From: Gordonia sputi NBRC 100414
Lineage (GTDB): Bacteria > Actinomycetota > Actinomycetes > Mycobacteriales > Mycobacteriaceae
Reading direction: 5' to 3'
Assembly: GCF_000248055.1 (NCBI RefSeq)
Contig: NZ_BAFC01000059.1
Location: 1-64,000, forward strand
Length of the DNA stretch: 64,000 nucleotides
Shown: positions 1 through 8,124 of the stretch, piece after piece
Position numbering within the stretch: the first letter of the stretch is position 1
Layout of the letters: each line of letters starts with the position of its first letter
The notes under the pieces: generated by a model
What the model saw: only the letters and a program-made list of their open reading frames with translations
Databases searched by the model: none
Told to the model about the DNA's origin: nothing
Position numbers and translations under genes: made by a program

Positions 1-303
1 AAAACCTATCAAAAACCCGCCAACCAAACAGCCAGCAGAATTTTCAACACAATCTCAGCCAGAGAGACAAAAACCTGACCAAACAAAAACTAGCAACACC
101 CAGACCCAAAGACCTGAGCGTCACAAAATAAATCATCACATAATCCAAAAACTTGGACACACGATGCCAAAATATGGCATCAAACAATTCATCACACACT
201 ATCGAGTTCTCAAAGAACGCACACCTGCTGACGCTACCCCTGAAAAGGGCTTGACCAGCAAGCTTGTTCCGTTTGGAGGATGTTAACCCCGTTTCCGGAG
301 CAA
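1..303 (-). promoter_or_regulatory. rRNA operon leader with antitermination signals; 16S lies beyond the left edge
   Basis: Read on the minus strand, this AT-rich stretch resembles the actinobacterial rrn leader. Positions 206-218 form the short inverted repeat gttct-ttg-agaac, followed by a gatagtgtgtg segment, the box A/box C type antitermination arrangement seen before 16S genes in mycobacteria and rhodococci. Base composition is far lower in GC than the rest of the window, as usual for these leaders. No 16S sequence is reached. The ORF-like stretches here have no family resemblance and are not genes. Function is inferred from motif and layout, not from the rRNA itself. Confidence 0.75.
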
Positions 304-310
304 CTCTTCC

Positions 311-340
311 AGCCTACCAGACGCTCTCGACGATCCGCAA
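311..340 (-). promoter_or_regulatory. rRNA operon proximal promoter
   Basis: On the minus strand, TTGCGG (335-340) and TAGGCT (311-316) are separated by 18 bp, a good SigA-type spacing, with transcription expected to start near position 303 and run into the antitermination leader. Confidence 0.6.
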
Positions 341-516
341 CTCCGTGTTGTTTCTCGTTTGGGAGTCATCTGGTTCCCGTGATCTCGTTGCGGGCGCACG
401 AGGCACCCGGTGTGATTTCTCGGGGGTTGGTCTGCGCTGAACCCGGTTTCCCTTCCCCGTGACTTTCCCTCTCAGGAGGCCGTCCGGGGCGGCGCCGTGG
501 CGCGCTGACTCGAAGA

Positions 517-545
517 AAGTTACGCAATGCGTCGGCGAGGGTCAA
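517..545 (-). promoter_or_regulatory. rRNA operon distal promoter
   Basis: On the minus strand TTGACC (540-545) and TAACTT (517-522) lie 17 bp apart. With the proximal promoter about 200 bp downstream this gives the tandem-promoter arrangement common for actinobacterial rrn operons. The intervening 341-516 stretch shows no gene that I recognise. Confidence 0.5.
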
Positions 546-766
546 ATCGCCTGGTCAGCACGTGCGCCCACGCACGTTTCCGCAGGTCACGAGCGGTCAG
601 GCCGCGCCCCGCAGCGTCGAATTCACGCCTGAGCCCCCAAAATCGGTGAATGTGATCTGCGTCATTCTGCGCTGGCCAGCTGTCTTTCGGCGTCCCAGTG
701 GACCTTGCGCGAGGCGTCTACCAGCGAGTTCATCGACACGCATCCGAGTCGGAAACCCATACTTTC

Positions 767-822
767 GGTCAGTGACCTCGCCTGACAGGTCAGTTACGCG
801 TGCGCGGGTCGGCTCCTACCGT
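767..822 (+). promoter_or_regulatory. mftM promoter with two upstream palindromes
   Basis: TTACGC (794-799) and TACCGT (817-822) are spaced by 17 bp, and the -10 ends 7 bp before the ATG at 830, so the transcript could be leaderless. Immediately upstream are two palindromes, ggtcagtgacc (767-777) and ctgacaggtcag (782-793), placed where an activator would bind next to the -35. The hexamer GGTCAG recurs upstream of mno, so the same regulator, possibly MnoR, may act on both. The 546-766 stretch upstream holds nothing I recognise. Confidence 0.45.
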
Positions 823-829
823 TCGAGGT

Positions 830-1720
830 ATGACCATGGCCCCAGAGATCAGGAGCGCAGACACCAGGAGCGCGGGCACACCTACGACCAGCACCATCAC
901 TGTGCGTCGGGCCGAGCCGGCTACCGGGGTTCTCGCTGCCGAGGGCTTCCGACGATGCGGTTCGCTGTGGTGGCGTCGGACTACTGCGCAGGACGGAACC
1001 ACGTTGGTCGACATCCGCCATCCGTTCACCAGCGATCTGATCTCCGACGATGTCATGGTGACGGCCCTGATCTGCCTCGTCGAAGACGGCGCGCTCGCCG
1101 GCCAGTGGGAGTTCGAGGAGGCCGCGGTCGGACTGATTCGGTCGTCTGCCGCCTCCGACGGCGTCGCGTGGGCGTCGTTCTATGACAACTCGCTGCGAGA
1201 TCTCGTCACCGGTATCGCCTCCTTCAGCGCCGTCCATCGTCGAGCTCGCAGCCTGGTGTCGGGTTCGACCGTGCTCGAGGTCGGCTGCTGCTTCGGGTTC
1301 CTCGCACTGCAGTGCGCCGAAAGTGGACTCGAGGTCAGCGCGTGCGACATCTCGTCTGGTGCGATCAACCTCCTGCGGGCGGCCGCCACGCGACGTCGAA
1401 CCGTTGTCGACGCGATTGTTGCGAACGCGACCGATCTCCCCTTCGCCGACGATTCGGTCGACACCGTCACCCTCATTCACCTGCTCGAACATTTGTCACG
1501 TGACGAAAGACAGCGAGCGCTTGCAGAAGCTCTGCGGGTCGCCCGTAGACGCGTGATTGTCGCCGTCCCCTACGAAGACGAGCCGAGTCCACACTTCGGG
1601 CACCTCAGCTGCCTGCGTGAATGCGACCTCGTCGACTGGGCGGGACACGTCGATCATGCGGGCGCGGAGATACTCGACGACCACGGCGGGTGGTTGATCC
1701 TCACACCTCGAGCCAGCTAG
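830..1720 (+). CDS. mftM: Mycofactocin glycan methyltransferase MftM-like (class I SAM-dependent)
   Basis: Predicted SAM-dependent methyltransferase of about 296 residues. The Rossmann motif I is VLEVGCCFGFLALQCAESG, followed by the acidic strand end VSACDIS, motif DLPFADDSVDTVTLIHLLEHL and a C-terminal VAVPYEDEPSPHFGHL stretch. As I recall, MftM of Mycobacterium smegmatis is encoded within the mnoR-mnoS locus and 2-O-methylates the mycofactocin oligoglucosyl chain; the same neighbourhood here supports the name. The gene is convergent with mnoR. The start is ambiguous: ATG at 830 fits a leaderless transcript, while ATG at 836 has a GAGG seven bases upstream. Cytosolic, no signal peptide or membrane segment. 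If not MftM, it remains a small-molecule methyltransferase. Confidence 0.75.
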   Translation: MTMAPEIRSADTRSAGTPTTSTITVRRAEPATGVLAAEGFRRCGSLWWRRTTAQDGTTLVDIRHPFTSDLISDDVMVTALICLVEDGALAGQWEFEEAAVGLIRSSAASDGVAWASFYDNSLRDLVTGIASFSAVHRRARSLVSGSTVLEVGCCFGFLALQCAESGLEVSACDISSGAINLLRAAATRRRTVVDAIVANATDLPFADDSVDTVTLIHLLEHLSRDERQRALAEALRVARRRVIVAVPYEDEPSPHFGHLSCLRECDLVDWAGHVDHAGAEILDDHGGWLILTPRAS

Positions 1721-1765
1721 AGCCGACAGCGCCATTAGCGGCTAGAGCCGACAGCGCCATTAGCG
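1716..1765 (+). repeat. Perfect 25-bp tandem duplication over the mftM stop codon
   Basis: Positions 1716-1740 and 1741-1765 are identical 25-mers beginning gctagagccgacag. The first copy contains the mftM stop TAG (1718-1720). The duplication lies between the convergent mftM and mnoR ends. Confidence 0.95.
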
Positions 1766-1790
1766 GGCGGACGCCGACTCAGGCCCCAAC

Positions 1791-2450
1791 TCAAATGAGG
1801 CCCCGCTTGCTGGCGATGTAGACCGCGTCGGTGCGTTTGGTGACCCCGAGTTTGCGAATGATGTTGCGAATGTGGAACTTCACCGTCGATTCCGAGATGA
1901 ACAGCGTCTCGCCGATCCGCTTGTTGCTCAGTCCGTCCGCCAGTAGCCGGAGCACCTCGCGCTCGCGCTCGGTCAGTGCCTCGGGACTCTCTCCGCCGCC
2001 CGATACCGTCCGCAGCACGATTGCCGCGCTTCGCGGATCGAATGCGCTGCCACCACCCGAAACGGCCTGGATCGCCCGCACGAGTTCGGTCGTATCGACA
2101 TCCTTGACCACGTATCCACGTGCCCCGGCCTTCACCGCACGCACGACGAGGTCGTCATCGAGGAACGTGGTGAGCACCAGACTGGCCACATCACTGTGCC
2201 GCTGCGCGATCTCGGTGATGAGTCGCAGCCCCTCGTACTCGGTGCCTGCCGTCAGCTTGAGATCGACGACAACCACATCCGGGCGGCACCGTGCGACTTC
2301 TGCGAGCGCGTGGTCGAACGAACCAGCTTCTCCGACAACGGATATCGTGTCCTCACGCTCAAGCAGTGAGCGTATGCCCGCCCGTAGCAGCGCATGGTCG
2401 TCGACCAGCATGGCCCGAATCGAGCCGGTACTGACCTCGGTGGAATTCAT
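1791..2450 (-). CDS. mnoR: Response regulator MnoR, NarL/LuxR type
   Basis: A 219-residue two-component response regulator. The receiver domain (about 12-130) has the acidic pair D17-D18, phosphoacceptor D63 in VVVVDLKL and conserved K116. The LuxR/NarL helix-turn-helix spans about 159-212 (LTEREREVLRLLADG, ISESTVKFHIRNI). The ATG overlaps the mnoS stop by ATGA, so kinase and regulator are translationally coupled. By position it corresponds to the MnoSR system of mycobacteria, which activates the NDMA-dependent methanol dehydrogenase and mycofactocin-linked alcohol oxidation; that assignment rests on synteny rather than on DNA-binding evidence here. Confidence 0.85.
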   Translation of the reverse strand: MNSTEVSTGSIRAMLVDDHALLRAGIRSLLEREDTISVVGEAGSFDHALAEVARCRPDVVVVDLKLTAGTEYEGLRLITEIAQRHSDVASLVLTTFLDDDLVVRAVKAGARGYVVKDVDTTELVRAIQAVSGGGSAFDPRSAAIVLRTVSGGGESPEALTEREREVLRLLADGLSNKRIGETLFISESTVKFHIRNIIRKLGVTKRTDAVYIASKRGLI

Positions 2451-3886
2451 CGCACAACCTCCTCGTGTCGAGACCCTGACCCGCTCCGCGTGTGACCCGT
2501 CGACGCCGACGCGACGTCGGGCAATGTGGCTGCAATGCGTATCCCACCGAGTCGCGAACGACGGACACGGACCTCGCCACCCAACTGATCCGCACGCGCG
2601 GCCATGTTGGCCAGCCCTCGGTGCCTGCCGGCGAGGTCGCCGAGCATCGCCGCGCGCATCACTCGCCGAAGATGCCCTGGGTCTCCCCCGCCGTCGTCGT
2701 CGACAGCCAGGCCGACGTGGTCGTCGGCGTAGGTGAGGACCACGCGCGCAGTCTGTGCCCCGGCGTGCACCGCGGTGTTGAACAGCGCCTCGCCCGCGAT
2801 CCGCAGTACGGCGTGTTGCACGTCATCTGGGACATCACGCGGGCGTCCGACGACGCGGACGTCGGTGTCGAGATCGGCGGGCATGTGCATCGAACACAGT
2901 TCGTCGAGCACCTCGCCGAGACTCAGCCCCTCGACCGACGGCGACTGATTGAGCGCGTAGATGACCGACCGCAACTGTTCGACGGCATCGCGCGTCAATT
3001 TCCCCGCGACCTCGAGGCGCGCGGCCGTAGCGGCGTCGGACTCGATCCGACACACCTCGATCTGAACGCCTGCCGACAGCACCGACTGCGTGACGGAGTC
3101 GTGGAGTTCGCGGGCGATGCGCTCGCGTTCCTCGGTGACCAGACGCTGGCGCATCACGGCGGACAATTCTCGTTGTGTCCGTTGAAGTTCCGCGTTTCGG
3201 ACGGCGAGGTCAGTCGCCTGCTCACGCGCCTTGGCGTAGGCATCCTCGGCACGCGCGAGCTGATGCCGGCTCTCCTCGAGTAGCGAGGCATTCAGGAGGG
3301 CGACCATCGCCTGTCTGGCGAGAATGCGCATCACGACGAGGTCGGCGGAGTCGACGACATGATGATCCGGGGTCCATGCCGAGAGTCCACCGACGACGCG
3401 GCCGTCGAGGTGCACAGGGACGTGCAGGTGATGGTCCGCGACAACCGGTCGGCTCAGTTCACTCATCTGACTGCGCAGGATGTCGTTGAGCCTGTTGAGC
3501 ACCTCATCGGGAAGGTGACTCGGAGTGCGCGCGGCCTGCACACCTTCGAAGGCGTAGATGGTTCCGTCACCGCTCATCATCAGATGCCGCGGCCCGGTGC
3601 GGTCGAGTTCACCGTCGCTGAGCGCGAAAACCACCCAGTCGGCGTCGAGGTGCTCGCGCACCGCGCGAACCACCGAGAGAACAAGGTTCTCGGGCCCTTC
3701 GGCGGTTTGGACGAGTGCTCGCGAGATGCGGTCGAGCGCGCCGACGACGCGGGCGAGACGTTGCTCGACACCTCGAAACTGCGCGTAGTGCGAGCCCTTG
3801 ACCGAATGCAAACCGACCAACGAGTCCAACTCCGGCCCGTAGTGATCGGATCCGTACTGATCGGGTTGAGCACCCTGGCCGATCAC
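2447..3886 (-). CDS. mnoS: Sensor histidine kinase MnoS, cytosolic GAF-type
   Basis: About 479 residues. No membrane segments are visible, so it should sense a cytosolic signal. An N-terminal GAF-like region (about 50-200) is followed by a coiled coil (about 205-245), a HisKA_3 dimerisation domain with phosphoacceptor H262 in RIARELHDSV, and a HATPase domain ending near HRGLANMAARADQLGG. I place the start at the GTG overlapping the upstream dehydrogenase stop (CTGTGA, GTG at 3886); an ATG at 3952 would overlap that gene by 70 bases. It partners MnoR. The ligand is unknown from sequence; methanol, 1,3-propanediol or an oxidation product are possibilities from the family context. Confidence 0.85.
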   Translation of the reverse strand: MIGQGAQPDQYGSDHYGPELDSLVGLHSVKGSHYAQFRGVEQRLARVVGALDRISRALVQTAEGPENLVLSVVRAVREHLDADWVVFALSDGELDRTGPRHLMMSGDGTIYAFEGVQAARTPSHLPDEVLNRLNDILRSQMSELSRPVVADHHLHVPVHLDGRVVGGLSAWTPDHHVVDSADLVVMRILARQAMVALLNASLLEESRHQLARAEDAYAKAREQATDLAVRNAELQRTQRELSAVMRQRLVTEERERIARELHDSVTQSVLSAGVQIEVCRIESDAATAARLEVAGKLTRDAVEQLRSVIYALNQSPSVEGLSLGEVLDELCSMHMPADLDTDVRVVGRPRDVPDDVQHAVLRIAGEALFNTAVHAGAQTARVVLTYADDHVGLAVDDDGGGDPGHLRRVMRAAMLGDLAGRHRGLANMAARADQLGGEVRVRRSRLGGIRIAATLPDVASASTGHTRSGSGSRHEEVVR

Positions 3887-5163
3887 AGCGCCTCGCGATA
3901 GATGCGCGCGACATCGTCGGCAGTCGGTTTGCGGGGGTTGGTCGTCATACATGCGTCGAGCAGCGCGTTGGTGGTCAATACGCCGACATGCTCCTCGCGC
4001 ACGCCGAGCGATCTGAGATCGGCGGGTAGCCCGACTCTGCGAGACAACGCCGCGACCTCGTCGGCAAGTCGTTCGGCGACGGCGTGGGGCGTTCCACCCC
4101 GGACACCCACCGCGTCAGCGAGTTCGACGTAGGGCATCGGATCGGCTGCCGCGTTAAACCGAATGACATGCGGCAAGAGCACCGCGTTGATCGCGCCGTG
4201 CGCGGCGTCTACCAGGCCTCCGACTGGGTGGCTCATCGCGTGGGTAGCCCCGAGAATCGCGTTGGTGAAGGCCATGCCGGCTTCGAGCGCCGCGTAGGCC
4301 ATGTCGGTGCCGCTGTCGGGATCCGACGGGTCATCGACGAACCTCTCGATGCTGTCCCACGCGGTGCTGATCGAACTGAGCGCTGCGCGGTCGCTGAGCC
4401 GATTGTGCGCGAGCGACGCGTACGCCTCGAGGCAGTGTGTGATGGCGTCCATCCCCGACTGCGCGGCCACGTCGACGGGAAGTGACGAGAGAGTACGCGG
4501 ATCGACCACCGAGACGTCCGGCACCAATCCCCGACCGATGATGGTCACCTTGGTCATTCGGTCAACATCGTTGACGATGCAGAACTGCGAGACGTCCGAG
4601 CCGCTTCCGGCCGTCGTCGGTGCCGCGATCAGCGGGGGCAACGGTCGTCGGGCGCGATCGATGCCTTCGTACTCGAGAATGTGGCCGCCGTTGGCGGCGA
4701 GTATCGCGATCCCTTTCGCCGCGTCGATCACCGACCCGCCGCCCAGGGCAACAATGCCGTCGGCGCCACTCTCCTCGTATCGGGTGAAGCCCTCAACGAT
4801 CTCGGGTGCCCGCGGGTTCGGCGAGACATCGGTGAACGACGAGACCGACAAACGCTCGGCGTGGAGCACCTGTGCCAACTGCGGATACCACTGGGTCGCG
4901 ACCAGTCCCCGATCGGAGACGATCAATAGGCGGCGCATCCCGAGTCCTGCCGCGGCGCGTGGGACCTCGGCAAGTGAACCCCGACCGATGATGATCTCCG
5001 GCGTATGAAACTTGGCGATGTGTACACCGCCACCACGTACTGCCCGCAGCTCGCGATTCGCCCTCAGCGCGACGGTGTCGACGACATCAGTCCCCACGCA
5101 AGTCACCTGCCCATCGCACCGATCACCTTCGGCGTGAATCCTACGCGCGATGTCATCGCTCAC
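3883..5163 (-). CDS. Iron-type (group III) alcohol dehydrogenase
   Basis: 426 residues. Nucleotide-binding GGGS at 141-144 and the four metal ligands D239, H243 (GMDAITHCLEAY), H312 (AMSHPVGG) and H322 (AAHGAIN) of the Fe-dependent alcohol dehydrogenase family are all present. The first 46 residues precede the usual family start (VHIAKFHTPEIIIG); the GTG at 5163 is preferred because it overlaps the stop of the VWA gene (GTGA), but an internal start is possible. It lies between the VWA gene and mnoS in one minus-strand run. The likely role is a second alcohol or aldehyde oxidoreductase for the substrates of the mno locus; the substrate cannot be read from the sequence. Confidence 0.85.
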   Translation of the reverse strand: MSDDIARRIHAEGDRCDGQVTCVGTDVVDTVALRANRELRAVRGGGVHIAKFHTPEIIIGRGSLAEVPRAAAGLGMRRLLIVSDRGLVATQWYPQLAQVLHAERLSVSSFTDVSPNPRAPEIVEGFTRYEESGADGIVALGGGSVIDAAKGIAILAANGGHILEYEGIDRARRPLPPLIAAPTTAGSGSDVSQFCIVNDVDRMTKVTIIGRGLVPDVSVVDPRTLSSLPVDVAAQSGMDAITHCLEAYASLAHNRLSDRAALSSISTAWDSIERFVDDPSDPDSGTDMAYAALEAGMAFTNAILGATHAMSHPVGGLVDAAHGAINAVLLPHVIRFNAAADPMPYVELADAVGVRGGTPHAVAERLADEVAALSRRVGLPADLRSLGVREEHVGVLTTNALLDACMTTNPRKPTADDVARIYREAL

Positions 5164-6686
5164 GCGCCCGAAGCCGCAACCGAGACCTGCTCCAATTCGG
5201 CAAGATCATGCACGACGTTCACGCGATCACAGAAGGACGCATATGCGGGGAGGTCGCACGAGCCCAGACCCCACGAATAGGTCGGCTCCGGCGTCAGCCA
5301 TATGGTCTCGCGCGCGCGCCGCGTAATCTCTTCGAACGCAGCGAGGTTGGGATCCCTGCCGTTGTTGCGGCCGTCGCCGAGCACGATGACCGTCGTGCGC
5401 CTCGTGATGGCTCCGCCATATTCGTCGAGGAAGGTCTGCAGCGCGTTGCCGTAGTCGGAGTCGGCATCGACATCGAGAACCCCACCAGCCGGTAGCCCGG
5501 ACACGACGAGCGACAGTGCCTCCTCGGCCGGGTGCTCAGCGAACAGATCGCTGATCTCGACGAGGTCGGATACGAAGGCGAACGATCTGACGTGCGCGAC
5601 CATGCTCTGCAGTCCATGTACGAGTTGCAAGGTGAACCTCGTTGTCGCCCGCACCGACAGCGAGACGTCAGCAAGGATCAGAAGACTCGGCCGGTCCTCG
5701 ACCTTCGCGACTGTGATCGGGCGGAAAGGAACGCCGTCGAATCGGAGGTTCGCCCGCATCGTGCGCGCCGCATCGACGGTGCCTCGCGAGGCCACCTTGC
5801 GACGCGACCGTGGAGCTCCGTGCAGGCTGCGGATCAACCGTCGAACCGAGTCTTCGAGGCTGGCACGCTCTTGTTCGCCGATGACGTCGCGCACGCTCGC
5901 CTTGATCTCGCGGTCCTCGAGCTCGTGGTCGGTGGCCATCAGCTGCTCGAGGTGGTCACGCAGTTTCTCCGGCAACCCGTCGAGCATTCCAGCCAATGCG
6001 CTACGCAGCGCCGCGAGTTCTTCGGGATCGGGTTGCGCTCCGTCGAGTCCATCGGTGTCATCGATCCAATCGAGTAGAGCCATCTCCTGCGCAACGGACA
6101 ACTCGGCGTCGAGTTGTGTCGTGTTGCCGCTCACCAACTCTCCCGGCCTGCCTGGGTTGTGCAGTCGAGACACATTGAGCTGAACCCGCGCAGCCTGCTC
6201 GGAGTTGGGAACCGAATCGGCCGACAGGACGATCTCGTCGGTCAACGAGGCCATGTCGAGTTTGTTGGACTCCTGGTGGAGGTTGTATTGCTCTGCGAGG
6301 TCTTCCGGATCGAAGTACTGCCGGATATTCGACGGCGGACCGTGGCTGTGCCCCTGCGCGGGGGTCTTGCTGACCTCGTCCGACAGCGTGTACTCGTCGA
6401 GCTCGCCCTCATCGGACAGGTCGTCGTGGCTGTGCGAGTGCCCTTGATCCCCATCGTTGTCCACAACCGGGCGCAGCGCGAAGAACCTGTCGAAGACCCG
6501 GCCGAATGTCTCCTCATCTCGACGATCCTTGATCAGACATGCCTGCAACGCCGAGCGAAGCAGTTCCCGATCGGCGAGGATCTCAGCCGTCGCCACGGCG
6601 GCCATCGCGTCCATCGCCTCCGACACACCGATGCGTACGCCGTGCAACCGCAGCAGCCGAATGAAGCGGTGTACAGCCCCTTCCAT
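5160..6686 (-). CDS. CoxE-like VWA-domain protein paired with a MoxR ATPase
   Basis: 508 residues. The C-terminal half is a CoxE-type von Willebrand A domain with the metal-binding DVSLSVRATT (D-x-S-x-S) motif. The N-terminal part carries two short histidine runs, HSHSH near residues 83-87 and HSH near 113-115, in an acidic linker. MoxR/VWA pairs of this type (NorQ-NorD, CbbQ-CbbO, CoxD-CoxE) remodel or activate metalloenzymes, so this one is likely a maturation factor for Mno or the neighbouring Fe-type dehydrogenase. It starts 15 bases after the MoxR stop and overlaps the next gene by GTGA. Cytosolic; no signal peptide. Confidence 0.8.
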   Translation of the reverse strand: MEGAVHRFIRLLRLHGVRIGVSEAMDAMAAVATAEILADRELLRSALQACLIKDRRDEETFGRVFDRFFALRPVVDNDGDQGHSHSHDDLSDEGELDEYTLSDEVSKTPAQGHSHGPPSNIRQYFDPEDLAEQYNLHQESNKLDMASLTDEIVLSADSVPNSEQAARVQLNVSRLHNPGRPGELVSGNTTQLDAELSVAQEMALLDWIDDTDGLDGAQPDPEELAALRSALAGMLDGLPEKLRDHLEQLMATDHELEDREIKASVRDVIGEQERASLEDSVRRLIRSLHGAPRSRRKVASRGTVDAARTMRANLRFDGVPFRPITVAKVEDRPSLLILADVSLSVRATTRFTLQLVHGLQSMVAHVRSFAFVSDLVEISDLFAEHPAEEALSLVVSGLPAGGVLDVDADSDYGNALQTFLDEYGGAITRRTTVIVLGDGRNNGRDPNLAAFEEITRRARETIWLTPEPTYSWGLGSCDLPAYASFCDRVNVVHDLAELEQVSVAASGA

Positions 6687-6701
6687 GAGCGCGCGCCCCC
6701 G

Positions 6702-7970
6702 CTAGACCGGCCGCTTGCGCGCGCCGCGAGCGTTGAACGACCTGCTGCCCTGCGAGGCGCTGATTGCCCTGGTTCCGGCGTCGCTCTTGGCCCCTGGCGA
6801 TCCGTAGTACTCGTCGCTGTGGCGGCCGGGCTCGTCCTTGGCCGCGCGCCGTGCCTTGCCGGAGTGGTCCGCCGAACCCTTGTCGTCGTGTGAATGATCG
6901 TGGTCGCCGTGGTCGTGATCATGCGAGTGCCCCGGACCGTGCGAATGTCCGTGTCCATGACCGTGCGAGTGAAGGTGATCGGGCACCTGAGCATTCGGAT
7001 CGACAAGGCGCGGCAGTGCATCGAGCGCACGGGTGAGATCCCTGTCGTATTTCACGACTACATTGGCCGTCTGCGACAAAACATCCGCGCTCAGCTCGTC
7101 TGCGCCGAGGACGGCGAGGGTGCGCGCCCAGTCGATGGTCTCGGAGATACTCGGGGCTTTTCGTAGGTCGAGATCGCGCAGACCACGGACGATCTCGACG
7201 AGCTTGGAGGCGAGGACGTCAGCGAGCCCGGTGTCCTTGGACCTGATGATGTCGAGTTCGCGTGCGGCATCGGGGTAGTCGAGCGAAAGGTGCAGGCAGC
7301 GACGTTTCAGAGCTGCGGACAGATCGCGTGTGTTGTTGGAGGTCAAGATGATCATCGGTTGGTGGTTGGCGACGAATGTGCCGATTTCTGGCACCGACAC
7401 CTGATACTCGGCGAGAAGCTCGAGGAGCACAGCCTCGAGCGCCTCGTCGGCGCGGTCGACCTCGTCGATCAGCAGCACGACGGGCTTCTCGGATCGCACC
7501 GCCTCCAGCAGCGGGCGGGGGGCGAGGAATCGCTCGGAGAAGAAGACGCTTTCCTCGGCGCCGATCCGGTCGACGGCCTCCGACAACGACGCGGCGTCGG
7601 CGACCACCTGACTGATCTTCTCCCGCAGCACCTGCGTGTAGAGCAGTTGCTTGCCGTAGTCCCACTCGTAGAGCGCTGTGGTCTCGTCCTGGCCCTCGTA
7701 ACACTGCAGCCGCAACAGTTCTCGTCCTGTGACGTCCGCGAGAGTCTTGGCGAGCTGCGTCTTCCCCACTCCCGCAGGCCCTTCGAGCAGCACGGGTTTG
7801 CCCAGTCTGCTCTGCAGGAAAACCGTCGTCGCCAGGCGTTGGTCGGCAAGGTAGCCCGCGTCAGCGAATCGGTTCACTACATCGTCGACGTCGGCGAAGT
7901 AAGAGGGGTCAGCGGTGCTGTCGGCTCCGGCTGCGGTGGTGTCATCGGGCGCGGCGGTCTGCACTGACAT
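6702..7970 (-). CDS. MoxR-family AAA+ ATPase with C-terminal histidine-rich tail
   Basis: 422 residues. Walker A GPAGVGKT at 64-71 and Walker B VVLLIDEVDR with D169-E170 mark a MoxR-type AAA+ ATPase; sensor 1 is near TSNNTRDL. After the AAA+ core (to about 325) comes a tail in which 14 of the 30 residues 332-361 are histidine (HSHGHGHGHSHGPGHSHDHD), which should bind transition metals. It is the first gene of the run MoxR-VWA-ADH-mnoS-mnoR, downstream of mno and a double hairpin. The pairing with a VWA protein that also has histidine runs suggests an ATP-driven metal-loading or activase complex. Confidence 0.88.
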   Translation of the reverse strand: MSVQTAAPDDTTAAGADSTADPSYFADVDDVVNRFADAGYLADQRLATTVFLQSRLGKPVLLEGPAGVGKTQLAKTLADVTGRELLRLQCYEGQDETTALYEWDYGKQLLYTQVLREKISQVVADAASLSEAVDRIGAEESVFFSERFLAPRPLLEAVRSEKPVVLLIDEVDRADEALEAVLLELLAEYQVSVPEIGTFVANHQPMIILTSNNTRDLSAALKRRCLHLSLDYPDAARELDIIRSKDTGLADVLASKLVEIVRGLRDLDLRKAPSISETIDWARTLAVLGADELSADVLSQTANVVVKYDRDLTRALDALPRLVDPNAQVPDHLHSHGHGHGHSHGPGHSHDHDHGDHDHSHDDKGSADHSGKARRAAKDEPGRHSDEYYGSPGAKSDAGTRAISASQGSRSFNARGARKRPV

Positions 7971-8038
7971 CGGCGTCTCCTGTGCTGTGCGGATCTCAAG
8001 TCGATCGGGGTGTGCGGTGTGGGGCGGGAAGGTTGGAT

Positions 8039-8083
8039 CCGGATGACGGATTCCGTTTTGGGGTACCGGAATCCGTCATCCGG
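8039..8083 (-). terminator. 17-bp perfect hairpin between mno and the MoxR gene
   Basis: Arms 8039-8055 (ccggatgacggattccg) and 8067-8083 are perfect complements around an 11-base loop. In the direction of transcription it follows mno and precedes the MoxR gene. There is no strong U tract, so it may be a terminator, an attenuator or an mRNA-stabilising structure after a highly expressed gene. Confidence 0.7.
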
Positions 8084-8091
8084 GGCCGTGC

Positions 8092-8112
8092 CCGCACGGC
8101 ATGACCGTGCGG
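8092..8112 (-). terminator. Second hairpin directly after mno
   Basis: ccgcacgg (8092-8099) pairs with ccgtgcgg (8105-8112) around five bases. It lies 13 bases past the mno stop codon and in tandem with the larger hairpin at 8039-8083. Confidence 0.55.
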
Positions 8113-8124
8113 AGGACTCGTGAC

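Noticed and set aside
280-1185. Open frames at 280-462 and 562-1185
   Set aside because: They run through rRNA promoters and a GC-rich divergent region or shadow mftM; no family resemblance and no start signals.
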